A stretch of 64,000 nt of DNA from Glebionis coronaria. Taxonomy: Eukaryota > Streptophyta > Magnoliopsida > Asterales > Asteraceae. A program made the translations under genes and the position numbers. The notes under the pieces were generated by a model that saw nothing but the letters and a program-made list of their open reading frames with translations, was not told the origin of the DNA and searched no databases. The stretch is taken from assembly GCA_025667525.1 (NCBI GenBank), contig CM046882.1, forward strand, positions 546,356,630 to 546,420,629. Direction: 5' to 3'. Within the stretch, counting starts at the first letter, position 1. Each line of letters begins with the position of its first letter. This document shows, piece after piece, positions 8,633-19,083 of the stretch.

Positions 8633-9600
8633 ATCTTCTTTCCTATTTGCAATTCTACTTCCGCTTTAAACATCTTGAATGTTTCAAATACCTCATGTTT
8701 ATGCTTAAGTAAATAAACATAACCATAACGGCTATAATCATCCGTAAATGTTAAGAAGTAGCTAACACCTTTCCTTGATACATGTCTAAGTGGTCTACAC
8801 ACATCAGTACGTATCAAACCAAGTAGTTCAATAGCCCTTTCAATATTGCTATTAAAAGGTTTCTTGGTCATCTTTCCAGAGATACAAGACTCACATTTAT
8901 CAAAGGATTCATCATTGATATTTTCCAAAAAAACATCACGTTGAAGCTTTTGTATGCGAGTCTTCCCAATATGGGCAAGTCTACAATGCCAAAGATAAGA
9001 AGAGTTCTTGTCTAACTTCCTCTTCTTATTCATGATAAAAACATAATTAATCTTTCTCTTGGAATTATTATCATGCATGTTAATTTCAAAAACACCATTC
9101 ACAGAAATTGCATCAAAATAGAATAAGCCATCTTTGAAAACAGAAATTCTGTTATTATCAGTAGTGTGAATAAATCCAAGATCCAACATACATGAAAAGG
9201 AAGTAACACCCCTAACAATTTTAGGTGCATAATGACAATTATTTAATCTCAGTACTAGACCTGAAGGTAAAACTAGATTAAATGTTCCTATAGCTTCAAC
9301 CGCTACTTGTGCGCCATTTCCCACATGCAGAAATTGTTCCCCATGGGTAAGCTTCCTCTCCAACTCAAATCCCTGCACGGTATTACAAATGTTAATACCA
9401 CATCCCGTATCATATACCCAGGAATTTGATTCGTATGTAATATTAAATAACTCTATCAAATATAAGTTACCTAAAGATGCTGCAGCACTAAGCTCAACCT
9501 TTTTCTTTATTTCTCGCAACTCCTCGAGATAAAGAGGGCAGTTCCTCTTCCAGTGTCCACTTGCCTTGCAATGGAAACAAGTCTCACCTTTTGAGATTGA
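8631..9600 (-). pseudogene. copia C1 protease, GAG-pre-integrase and partial integrase
   Basis: The minus-strand frame runs from a zinc knuckle CFHCKASGHWKRNC (near 9545-9585, C-X2-C-X4-H-X4-C) into the protease region. There WVYDTGCGINICN carries DTGC where copia aspartic proteases usually have DSGA/DTGA. It continues into the GAG-pre-integrase domain (LWHCRLAHIGKTRIQKLQ and the C-X2-C of CESCISGKMTKKPF) and the start of the integrase core (LIRTDVCRPL at the first catalytic aspartate, then FTDDYSRYGYVYLLKHKHE). It ends QIGKKIKAL, after which the reading enters LINE DNA, so the second and third catalytic residues are lost. The polyprotein would process itself and insert the cDNA; this copy cannot. 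Confidence 0.85.
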
Positions 9601-10427
9601 TTCTTCTTGACAAAGTTTTGCTTAGGTTTAGAATAAGTCGCAACTTTTTTGCCCTTATCACCCTTGCTTTTGCCTTTGCCTTTCTTGTTGTTCTTGTGCG
9701 CTTTTGCCTTACTCACTCCACCCTTTTGTACATAAAGCACAGGAGGATTAGAAGTAGATGCCTTGTCCTTTAACCCCTTTTTGTAGTCAATGAGCATTGC
9801 ATGCAAATCATTAACTGTCTTCCCCGTGCAATGCATATTATAGTTACGAACAAAATCATTGAAGTCCTTGTTAAGGGACCTATTGATCAAATTGATAGCC
9901 ATATTATGATCATAAGGTTGTCCTAGTGCAATGAGCTGTTCTATATAACCCCTCATCTCCATATAATGGGCACTTACAGACTTTCCAGGAGCTTTCTTGC
10001 AACTATGCAGAGCATCTACCAAGTCGTAGATTTCTACAGCTTGCGGCTTTTCGAACATAGCCTTGAGCTCATCAAGCATTCGCTTAGGAGAACATAGCTC
10101 ATACTTCTGTTGAAGTGGAGAAGCCATTTTTCCTAACATTAAAGCAGTCACCTCATAGTGCTTCTTAACATTAGCAGCGTGTTCAAGCCTTTGCGCATCA
10201 GATGCTCCTTCAGCAAGATCCTCCGGATAAGGAGTAGTCAAGATATCGATAGTAAACGCTGCTCTCAGAACTATTCTTATTGAGTGATACCAATCATTAA
10301 AGTTAGGGCCAGTAAGTTCAGGACGATCAAAGAAACCTTTGAACGCAGAACTCATAGTCATATTGTTTTCGGGTTGAGCAATTTCTACAGAAATAAGTTC
10401 AAGCATTAGTATTTTTGATAAGACCAT
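9507..10427 (-). pseudogene. copia C1 gag
   Basis: A minus-strand open frame of 306 codons encodes a copia GAG of the UBN2/DUF4219 type. The conserved start is near MSSAFKGFFDRPELTG and NFNDWYHSIRIVLRAA. LINRSLNKDFNDFVRNYNMH and KTVNDLHAMLIDYKKGL are followed by a Lys-rich tail. GAG forms the virus-like particle and binds element RNA. Near 9590 the frame changes: the zinc knuckle continues in the pol frame, apparently because one A was lost from a run of A before GGTGAGAC. An upstream ATG at 10425-10427 is in frame, but the family start is probably the one before SSAFKG. Confidence 0.86.
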
Positions 10428-11866
10428 TCAAGAAAATAAAATTACCCCGGTAATAAAACCATAGTATTTTCCTTGAAATTAGAATCCATATTGACATAAA
10501 CTTATCACATCAGTTGATCTGCTAGTGACAAATGTACTCAACATGGTAACTTGTCGAACAATAATTGACAAACAAATTTGCAATTTCTAGATATTTTAGG
10601 GATTTACATTGCCAAAAGTCTCTTTGCATCGTAAACATGTTTCATCCCTACTTTATGCCTTAAGTTTCCAGATCTCACCGAGTAACTTAATCAAGTCGAC
10701 TAATCTAAAGAACGTAAAACCTTCATGTGCAATCTCATTCAGTCATGAAGTTTTCTCTCCATTACAACATCGTCCAAAATCTCGTTTAACGACAATTGTA
10801 ACTTCAAGTGTTCGTCAATTAGATGGCATAAGACTTAAATTTTAAGGGTATTGATTTTGGTGTCAAAATCATGTATGGAGAAGCATGCATACATCTCCAT
10901 AGCATCAGTTTAGTAAAAACTTTTAGTAAACCTTTTGGTGAGACTAAAACTTCCTCATATATTTGCAAGTTGAGGTATTGGTTAAACTAATTAAAGATTT
11001 TACCCACAACAATTCACGCCTCACGTTCCTAGAACTTGGCTAAAGCACAAAGCAACAACTTTATTCATTGTGTTTTGGATGTAAATTTGCGGTGAAATCA
11101 ACCTTAAGGAATTATGTAAATAATAACCGTATGTAATTCCAACTTTGACGCACAGGCAAGCCGGGAATTTGGTCAGCGCTGAAGCATAACACCTCCTTCC
11201 TTAACCGGGTACATGACCAGTGGTGCGTTATACCCACTATATAGTTTGTCAAAATTGAGTAGGCCGTTAATTTATTATTACAATTCCAATCAACGCAAAT
11301 CATATGTAATTTAGATCTCAAAACAATTCATTAATTTTTATATGATTTAGTCCATACTAATTTTTCTTAAGAAAAATTACTCTTGTTTACAACATACAAT
11401 TAATATAAAACGTATGAAAACAAGTAGTACAAAAAAAAACTAAATCAAATAGCCACACGCAAAACAATTTATTCAAAAAACATAAAATCTAGGGTTTTTA
11501 TAAACATAAAAAGTCTTCCCTAATTTATAACTTTGAATCAAATAAAGCAAATAGCATATAAAATCCCATGATCCGTGAAAAAACATGCATGTTCATCACG
11601 GATCACCCACATATTCTTAACAATTAAAAAACTACGGATCGTAACCATACATGACATAACAATTAATTCATGCAAACATCTAAAGATCATTACCATATAA
11701 TTATAGGGTTTAAAAAAACTTTTTTAAAAAAATAAATTCGGCTAGGCCGATTTAAAAAAAAACAAAACCCTAATTTTCGTTAAAACCTAAATAATAACAT
11801 GTAATTTTAACTCAAATCACCATTAGTTAAAAAACCTTTAGATTTTGATAATTATAACATGTTAAA

Positions 11867-11883
11867 ACGGCTCTCGATGCCAC
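11867..11883 (-). other. C1 primer-binding site
   Basis: The minus strand reads TGGCATCGAGAGCC directly after the LTR end CCATCA. It differs slightly from TGGTATCAGAGCC, the complement of the initiator tRNA-Met 3' end. Confidence 0.7.
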
Positions 11884-12589
11884 TGATGGTTTATGACATT
11901 CATAACAATTATATAATCATAACAAAGATCAAAGCACGTTATAGCGGAAGCAATTTAACAAGATCGTAATAACACAATTATAATTAATCGATTAGGGTTA
12001 CATACCTTTATCCTAGCAAAGATCAACAAGATCACCGACGAATCACCAATTAGGGTTCGTGAAGAATAATACCAAGATATACTTTAAAGAAACACTATAT
12101 TACGCTCTTGTACACACGTAATGCAACGAGCTAACCGTGAGTCTAGCACTTGCAAACCGGAACTTCAACGCTTGTGGAATTTAAGCAAAATTGAAAACCA
12201 AACAACCCTAAAGGGTGTTGGTCGCCGATCGCAAGAGAGAAGAGGGAGGAAGGGATTCGGGAAAAATAATGAGGGCATTATGTGTTTATATAGGTTTAGC
12301 AAAACTTTATTTCCAAGTTAAACACAAATTAGGAAACAAATTTGTTTCCCTTTACCACCCCCTAGTCGACGGTCGGTTAACACCCAAGCAGTGTTTCCGG
12401 AACTTTTCCGCTTTCCTTTTTCTAATATAATTCCATAACGGTTATTTAACTTAACTCTTAATTTATTTAACCATCGTTTAGTTAAGTTCGGTTTGATTTA
12501 ATAAATATATAAAAAATATATTTAATAAATAAAATTTACCCTTTACGTATTGTGTGCAATCCCGTAATCCCGAGTTCGATCCTATCACA
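11884..12589 (-). repeat. C1 5' LTR
   Basis: The left border is fixed by the adjoining primer-binding site. The right border is set where the minus strand starts TGTGATAGG or TGATAGG, which pairs with the end CCATCA; it is uncertain by a few bases because the second LTR is missing. A minus-strand TATA box CTATATAAA lies at 12285-12293, followed by about 400 bp of R/U5. Confidence 0.68.
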
Positions 12590-13592
12590 CGAATATTAAT
12601 TTTATGTCCATAAACTTTGAGTCAAAACTGGAAGAGGATTGCATAGAAACAACCTATCATAGACTCACCAAGGTATATAAATCAACTCATGTCGCTTCTG
12701 GTACCCAAAACAATCATTCATTTGAAGGTAAATGATATACAGATTTACAAAGATAAGATCTGTAAGTACCATGTGGACACTGTATGAACCAAAAACTCAG
12801 GGTGGGAGTTAGACATGGCAAAAGGAATCACATATTCACATTATATGAAAAGGGGCAGGATATTACATAACAAAGGGGTTCTTTTAACTAGGTTGAAAAT
12901 TGAAGCAGAAACACAAACAACAAGTGGCAGGATTCGTTAGGAACTATTGAAAGAATCATAAGGTTTTCATCAACATGTTTAGATATTGTTGCACCCAAGT
13001 TGCATTGATCGAGCCTAAACCGTATCATAAGCATTGGAATTGGAGCATTTTTAAGTTCATGTTCTTCTGTGTGTATGTAGCAAGATCCTAAAGGTAGCAA
13101 ACATCTTCAACATTGTTCAATACAGTGCAATTTAAGAGCTTTTTGCGAAATAAACAATTGTATCGACATATTTAAGTCAGTTTCTTAATGTGGTGCGCAC
13201 TGCACCTTAGTTGACAGTTGACACAAGAAATTGATACACATTCTATAACTATAATATAGGAGTACATAATTGGTTCATCACTAAACAACAGTGTGAAAGG
13301 TCAAACTTACCAAGATAACTTTAATGCAAAAGTAGTACCAGTAATTCTTGGTAAATTTGATTAGTTATGAGAGATATACTAGCAATACCATGTATCAGCA
13401 CTTAAGCACTTGTAGTAGCATGGCTAACAGATATCTGGTAAAACGAATGACCAAGTTTGGTTTTAAACACGTATCCTTTGGAGACCTATCAAATTTCACA
13501 TATATCTTTTGGGTAGATATATTTGGACATATTTAGTGCCCAACAAGAATGTTTAATGAAAATATTGTAGAAATTAAGTGTAAGAAAAAAGT
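12590..13592. other. intergenic region with a 46-bp duplicate of the MITE target
   Basis: No gene is recognised. The segment 12634-12690 (aggattgcatagaaacaacc, then ctatcatagactcaccaagg) matches the sequences on both sides of the MITE at 3986-4273. It therefore represents the uninterrupted version of that site. Confidence 0.55.
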
Positions 13593-13599
13593 AAAAAAA
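13593..13599 (-). terminator. Pol III T-run terminator of tRNA-Ala
   Basis: Seven T residues on the minus strand, 3 bp after the tRNA 3' end. Confidence 0.85.
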
Positions 13600-13602
13600 G
13601 AA

Positions 13603-13675
13603 TGGAGATGCGGGGTATCGATCCCCGTACCTCTCGCATGCTAAGCGAGCGCTCTACCATCTGAGCTACATCCCC
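13603..13675 (-). tRNA. tRNA-Ala (anticodon AGC)
   Basis: The minus strand encodes a 73-nt cloverleaf starting GGGGATGTAGCTCAGATGG. The acceptor stem GGGGATG pairs with CATCTCC (one G-T pair) and ends with discriminator A. The D arm GCTCAGATGGTAGAGC, the anticodon arm GCTCGCTTAGCATGCGAG with anticodon AGC at 13640-13642, and the T arm CGGGGATCGATACCCCG are all intact. There is no intron. The A and B box promoters are within the gene. It looks functional. Confidence 0.97.
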
Positions 13676-14154
13676 TTTTTCTTTCAAATATTACGAGGTT
13701 TACTTTAAATCATAAAATCACATTTTCCCCAAAACTTTTTGCTCATTTACCAAACTCAGGTCAGTTATTCTCATCAATAATACAAAACATTTAATTTAAT
13801 TCAAATTATTGGTTCTAAACTTATAATTTACAATTACTGTTTACAGATGTCAATCAAAGTTGTTTTTTTCTTATTTTAAATAAGTTACTTATAGCAAACC
13901 CTAGCTCATTGTTTAATTTGTTTGTTAGTTGTTACTTTATAATTCATAAAATTGCACTGTAATGTTCAATTAGTATTACACAATTGATGCTTTAGTTTAA
14001 TTTAGGTAAAATAATATCATTATAGATCATTTTCGCGACTAATGTTATTGTAAATGATACCATTGACTATTTTCGCGACTAATGTTGTTGTAAATGATAC
14101 CATTTTCGTGACTAATGTTCACATTCTAAATGACGTTGTGTTCACATTCTGATT
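13676..14154. repeat. AT-rich region with a 37-39 bp tandem repeat
   Basis: At about 14029-14118 the unit ttttcgcgactaatgtt followed by attgtaaatgataccatt occurs two and a half times. The remainder is AT-rich and without a recognisable gene. Confidence 0.6.
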
Positions 14155-14275
14155 GATTTATTGGGTGTTTGTTTATGCTTATATAGTGGGCTTATGGATT
14201 ATGTTTTTTGGCTTATATTTCAAAAGCTCACTTATTTTGAAACTGTTAGGCTTTATATATGCTTATAATGAGTTA
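14155..14275. mobile_element. truncated MITE related to the one at 55916-56291
   Basis: The sequence starts GGGTGTTTGTTTATGC and continues TTATATAGTGGGCTTATGG, close to the left end of the 376-bp MITE near 56 kb. It is cut after about 120 bp by the Helitron-like end that starts with CTAG at 14276. Confidence 0.55.
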
Positions 14276-14303
14276 CTAGTTTTAATGCCCGTGCACGCAC
14301 GAG
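14276..14303 (-). mobile_element. Helitron-like 3' end
   Basis: Read on the minus strand, a hairpin (CTCGTGC facing GCACGGG, 2-nt loop, one mismatch) is followed by CATTAAAA, then CTAG at 14276-14279 and T outside. This is the Helitron 3' signature of hairpin, short spacer and CTRR before T. The element would extend to the right; no 5' end was found. Confidence 0.55.
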
Positions 14304-15513
14304 ACTTGAGCATAAAGAATAAATTAAGTAATAATTTCGTCATTGCGATTTTATGTATATTATATATGTTTTTGAAACACATTTAATGTTTATATGTTTG
14401 ATTATATGGTTGTTTTAGAGTGCACCGTCTAAATTAATATAAACTCATCTTAATTTTTATTTTTCAAATTTCATACTCTTTTTACTTTCGATATTTATAT
14501 TCTAAATATTTTATATCTTAATTATTAATCAACAAACTATTTACATCAACTTTACACGTACACGATTTCTAAATTCATGATTTTGTAATGCTTAAATATT
14601 ATTTTATAGAACAATATTAAATTTTTTATACTTAAATAGTTACGATGCCCGCGAATCCACGAGTTTTACTTGATTTTTCTTTATGTGATAATATTAATTG
14701 ATATTTTGTATAAATATTTGTGTCACAAAGGATTTTACTTTGTTTAAGTGAAATGTTAGCTATCATTTTCTAGACATTGTGTGTTTAATAACACATAACG
14801 ACCCTGAAAAATATATGTTGTTGTAATATGTAGAATCCTTTTTTTATCTTACACCGATTGCTGAGGTCTTGCATTCATTTTGATATTTATATTAATGTTA
14901 ATAATATTTTGCGTAGATTGCGTTGCTTGACTTTGTTAAGTGTTAAAATACAAAAATAGATAATAATATGTGTTTTTATTTGAATATTTATAATCATGTG
15001 GTTTGTTGATTTTTTAATATAACATATATGTTATATTTTTCAAATATAAATTTAGAGGATATAAAGTTTAAGGGGTTATTTGATTATTTTATAAAGTTCC
15101 TAAAAAATATGAAGAATTATAAGTTTACACTTAAATCCATCTAAATTATTTAAATTCAATCACTATAGTTTTGTTAATCTCCTCCTCTTTTTTAAAATTT
15201 TTATTTTCACAAATTTAACACATATAACCTTGTGTGTTACATCAAAATATTCCACCAAAATTTTTAATTTTGACTAAATTGAGTTCTATTTTGACTTTTC
15301 TCCACCAATAATATCGCTTGATTTTGCTTATGTGTCAAAATCAAGCTATTTGATTATACATCATTGTAGTTATGTAACAGACTTTAATGCAAAAAACCAT
15401 GTCTTACTGTTACAGTTTTATCCTTTTGTTGATTATTGTTCTGTCTTTTTTGTTTGGTCATTATGATTAGCGGCTGAAAGACTACACATAATCTACTATT
15501 TACACATGTGCAG
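14304..15513. other. AT-rich intergenic DNA
   Basis: No gene or RNA is visible. A degenerate second Helitron-like motif (atgcccgcgaatccacgag) lies at about 14647. The right end, with tgtgcag at 15507-15513, looks like a splice acceptor in front of the ARMC7-like exon. Confidence 0.4.
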
Positions 15514-15521
15514 GCTACCAT

Positions 15522-15593
15522 ATGTTCACAATTAATCAAAGACAAGAAGAGCGTACCAGAATATATGGCACTCCTTGGTTACAGTATCTTCAG
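15522..15593 (+). pseudogene. ARMC7-like armadillo protein, exon 1
   Basis: The exon encodes MFTINQRQEERTRIYGTPWL then QYLQ, matching the start of plant ARMC7-type armadillo-repeat proteins (usual pattern NQRQEERTGKYGTPRLQYLQ). It begins at ATG, shortly after an acceptor-like tgtgcag, and ends CAG before GT, a donor site. The copia element C2 begins 4 bp after the exon, so the retrotransposon nest sits at the very start of intron 1. Exons 2 and 3 lie at 55097 and 55206. I cannot find the rest of the protein in the window, so this is either a 5' gene fragment or a gene whose 3' part was lost. Confidence 0.75.
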
Positions 15594-15597
15594 GTGT

Positions 15598-15918
15598 TGT
15601 AGGGTTTAATCCCTACAACCCTGATTACTAGATGCGGAATATCGATCAAAGAACACACACCCATAGACGAATCGACAGAAAAATAAGGCGACGCCGACAA
15701 GGTAAATCCCTAATCGTTTAGATTAGTTTTATTGAAAGAATGACGTGTTTGGTTTGTTCCCCCTCACCTCTTTTATAGAGATGAGGGGGAACCGACTCAT
15801 ACAGTGACCTACGGGTCGGGTTAGGCTAGGACACAACCAACCGACTTATTTGGCTGTAGAAAACAAGACTCTTAATCCCTAGACTCGACATAGGCTAAAA
15901 TAAAGACTAAACATAACA
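15598..15918 (-). repeat. C2 3' LTR
   Basis: Plus-strand ends are TGTAGGG and CATAACA. The copy matches the LTR at 54662-54983 almost throughout. A purine-rich tract (minus strand AAGGTGGAAAT, 15919-15929) adjoins it on the internal side as the polypurine tract. Confidence 0.93.
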
Positions 15919-15939
15919 ATTTCCACCTTAGACTTTATA

Positions 15940-16470
15940 TTAGCCTATCCCAACACTCAGCAACTTCAAGCAGTGTTGTAACTTGCGTCTAGGTACCACC
16001 TTCGTCAAGGCATCCACAACATTGTGTTCAGTACCCACCTTCAGAACTTCAACCGTCTTTGCTTCCAAGACTTCTCTGATAAAGTGATAACGCACATTGA
16101 TGTGCTTAGTCCTTTCATGAAAAACATGATTCCGCGATAAGTGAATCGCGCCCTGATTATCACAATTAACTGCAACAGTGTTGAGCTTCACGCCCAACTC
16201 TTCCAAGAGTCCCCTTAGCCAAATAGCTTCCTTCACATCCTTCGTAAGGGTCATATACTCCACCTCTGTAGTTGAAAGATCCACCACCTGTTGTAGCGTT
16301 GCCTTCCAGCTTACAACACATCCCTGTACTAAAAATGCGTAACCAGTGAGAGACCTACCCTTATCTGGATCCTTTGCGTAGTTTGAATCAATAAAACCTG
16401 TTACGTCCACATGGTTGCCACGATTTGTCCCATATACCAAACCCACGTTACAGTGCCCTGTAAATATTTC
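15940..16470 (-). pseudogene. copia C2 RNase H and C-terminus
   Basis: The minus-strand frame encodes the copia RNase H. GFIDSNYAKDPDKGRSLTG contains the first catalytic aspartate. VVSWKATLQQVVDLSTTEVE carries the glutamate. VNCDNQGAIHLSRN carries the next aspartate, and HINVRYHFIREV and VVDALTKVVPRRKLQHC lead to the end near 15943. RNase H removes the RNA template during cDNA synthesis. Relative to the upstream RT, the frame shifts between about 16430 and 16470. Confidence 0.9.
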
Positions 16471-17609
16471 ATAATCCACTTCACTGATTCCCAATGGAGT
16501 TTACCTGGATTCGCCAAATATCTGCTAACTACACTTACTGCATACGTTATGTCTGGCCTCGTGCACACCATCAAGTACATTAAGCTCCCAACCGCATTAG
16601 CATACAGCACCTTACTCATTCTTTCAACATCACAATCCTTAATTGGGCAATCTTTCAACGACAACTTGAATTACCCATCCAATGTTGTCTGGACCGACTC
16701 CCCATTATCCATTCTAAACCTGTTTAAAACATTAGAAACGTACCCGGATTGTGACACCCTCAGAATCATGCGACTCCGATCCCTAACGATCTCCATACCA
16801 AGAATCTTCTTTGCTTCCTTGAGCTCTTTCATGTCGAACTCCCTTTTAAGCAAAGACTTGGTAGTCACGATCTCAGCCTTGCTTTTACAAGCAATCAACA
16901 TATCGTCTACATATAACAATAGGTAGATATACTCCCCTGGTTCATAACTCTTGTAATATACGCAGCTGTCGTAACTGCTACGCTTAAACCCATTGCTCAA
17001 CATATACTCATCGAACCTCTTGTATAATTGCCTAGGTGACTGTTTCAAACCATAAAGAGATTTCTTTAACAAACATACCTTGTTACCTTGTTCAAATCCC
17101 GGTGGATGCCTCATGTACATCACTTCTTCAATATTTCCATGTAAAAACACTGTCTTCACATCAAGCTGCTCCATCTCATAATTTTTACACGCAGTCAGTG
17201 CAAGTATAACCCGAATAGATGTGTGTCGAACTACTGGCGAAAATACTTCATTGTAATCAATACCTGCCCTTTGTGTGAATCCACGAGCCACCAAACTTTC
17301 CTTGTACCTAGGCTTTTGAACACCTTCAATCCCTTCCTTTATTTTGAACAACCATTTGCATCTCACCAGATTTTGCCCAACTGGATGATCTACTAACACC
17401 CAGGTCTTGTTCTTCCTCAGAGAATCCATCTCTTCTTTCATAGCATCTTTCCACTTAGAACTGTCTTCACAAGCAACTGCTTCCTGGTATGTCAATGGTT
17501 CATGAGTATCTTCTTCCTCTACTGCAGCAACCCCGTAAGCAACCATATTACTCTCATCCCGAAACCTCGTCGGCTTCGTTCTTGTCCTTGGTTCTCTATC
17601 CCGAACCAA
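16440..17609 (-). pseudogene. copia C2 reverse transcriptase
   Basis: The minus-strand RT domain starts near EPLTYQEAVACEDSSKWKDA. It continues KTWVLVDHPVGQNLVRCKW, GIDYNEVFSPVVRHTSIRVI, QLDVKTVFLHGNIEEVMYM and LYGLKQSPRQLYKRFD, and reaches the catalytic YVDD in YLLLYVDDMLIACKSK. A TAA stop at 16671-16673 interrupts the frame just before the FKLSLKDCP segment. The frame then continues through MSKVLYANAVGSLMYLMVCT. QLDVK and YVDD carry the metal-binding aspartates. It is a complete but inactivated domain. Confidence 0.92.
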
Positions 17610-18136
17610 TTGATAATTTGTGAGATCCGGTGGATGATCAATTTATTGAAACCCTGCATCTTCATCATAGCCATTTTCCTGATCTTCCTGATCTGTCTGG
17701 TCTTCCTGATCTATCTGATCTTTCTGAGGTGTCTGATCTTCCTCAAGCGTATGATTATTTAACCTTTACAGTTCCACCTCTACCTATAATTCCTCAACAG
17801 TCTTATCATTACCAGCACCAGTATCCTTCAACATGTCTTTGTACATGACACTTTCATTGAAGACCACGTTCCTACTTGTGACTATTTTAGGTGATTCATT
17901 ATCAAGCTTATATAGTCTGTACCCCTTCACACCTTCAAGATACCCCAAAAGAATGCATTTTCCGCTCTCGGCTCGAGCTTACCTTGCTTAACGTGTGAAT
18001 ACACGACACAACCGAAAACCCTCAACATCTCATAATCACTAGGATGTCCCGACCACATCTCCATAGGTGTCTTCTTCTCAATCGTTGTCGATGGTGACCT
18101 ATTTATAAGATATGCGGCCGTACATGTCGCTTCCGC
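17610..18136 (-). pseudogene. copia C2 integrase C-terminal/linker region
   Basis: Between the integrase core and the RT the minus strand reads an AEATC...RVFGCV-type region and then an acidic, glutamine-rich linker built of repeated DQEDQ units (17640-17750). Several frame changes interrupt it. The plus-strand leucine-rich open frames here are shadows of this repeat. Confidence 0.7.
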
Positions 18137-19083
18137 CTAGAAGGTCTTGGGCAATCCAGACTGTATTAATAAACAGCATACCTTGTCCATGAGAGTTTTG
18201 TTCATCCGTTCTGCTAAACCATTCTGCTGCGGCGTCGCGGAAACTGTCAAATGTCTAGCAATCCCACTCTCAGTGCATAGCTGATTAAACTCCCGGTTAC
18301 AGAACTCAAGACCATTATCCGTCCTAAGCTTCTTAACCATCCTCCCGGTCTGATTCTCTACTAACTGCTTCCACTCTTTGAACGTCTCAAATGCTTCGTG
18401 TTTGAACCTGAGAACATAAACCCATACCCTCCTGGAGTAATCATCAACTATAGATAAGAAATACCTCTTACCTCCCAATGATTCCACCTGAGACGGACCC
18501 CATAAGTCTGAATGAACATAGTCTATCACTCCCTGAGTAGTGTGCCTTCCTACACCGAAACGGACTCGATGTGCCTTTCCTAGAACACAATTCTCACAAA
18601 AATCGAGCTTACCTAGACTATTCTTGCCAAACAAACCCTGCTTTTCCAGCACGTCTAGACCCGCCTCACTGATATGTCCCAGTCTTTTATGCCAAACTTG
18701 CACAAGACTGTCTTTTTCTTCAACGCTAGCATTAAGCTCACCGGCCACTGCATGGCCATCCAAAGAGTACACACAGTTCTTCCTTCGGGTTCCTGATATA
18801 ATAACCCTGGAACCATTAATCACCTTGACTTTACCCGACTTCAATTTTATGATATCCCTCTTTTTCAATATTTCCCAACGATATCAAGTTTCTTTTCAAT
18901 TCAAGAATACACCTGACATTGTGTAACACAAAACTTGAGCCATCTTTCAGTTGTACCTTTACCTTGCCAATACCCCTGATCTTGCACTCCCTGTTGTCGC
19001 CCAACAGTACGCTGCCCTAATCGCATTCCAGAAAATTAAAAAATACATCTAACCTGGGTGACATGTGATATGAACCTCCTGAA
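18137..19083 (-). pseudogene. copia C2 protease end, GAG-pre-integrase and integrase core
   Basis: From 19083 leftwards the minus strand reads GGSYHMSPRLDVFFNFLECD, the end of the protease active-site region. One stop and degraded codons follow, then VWHKRLGHISEAGLDVLEKQ with CENCVLGKAHR (the His and Cys zinc-binding residues). The integrase core has VHSDLWGPSQVESLGGKRYF (first Asp), VKKLRTDNGLEFCNREFNQL (second Asp) and TPQQNGLAERMNKTLMDK (Glu), so all three catalytic positions are present. A TAG at 18137-18139, where family members have Trp, stops the frame after GLPKTF. The integrase would join cDNA to the target. Confidence 0.9.

Larger units (their letters stand above)
8631..12589 (-). 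mobile_element. truncated Ty1/copia element C1 (5' LTR, gag, start of pol)
   Basis: The minus-strand element C1 retains, in its own order, a 5' LTR (11884-12589), primer-binding site, long leader (10428-11866), gag and the first part of pol. It is cut off in the integrase core at 8631, where LINE copy C begins. Reverse transcriptase, RNase H and 3' LTR are absent. The leader of about 1.4 kb is long for copia and may hold unrecognised inserted DNA; I see no gene in it. Confidence 0.85.

Noticed and set aside
16411..16926. 171-codon plus-strand ORF in C2
   Set aside because: It is antisense to the copia RT, whose motifs are clear on the minus strand.
17502..17848. Leucine/isoleucine-rich plus-strand ORF that looks like a membrane protein
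   Set aside because: It is antisense to the acidic Gln/Asp repeat linker of the C2 polyprotein.
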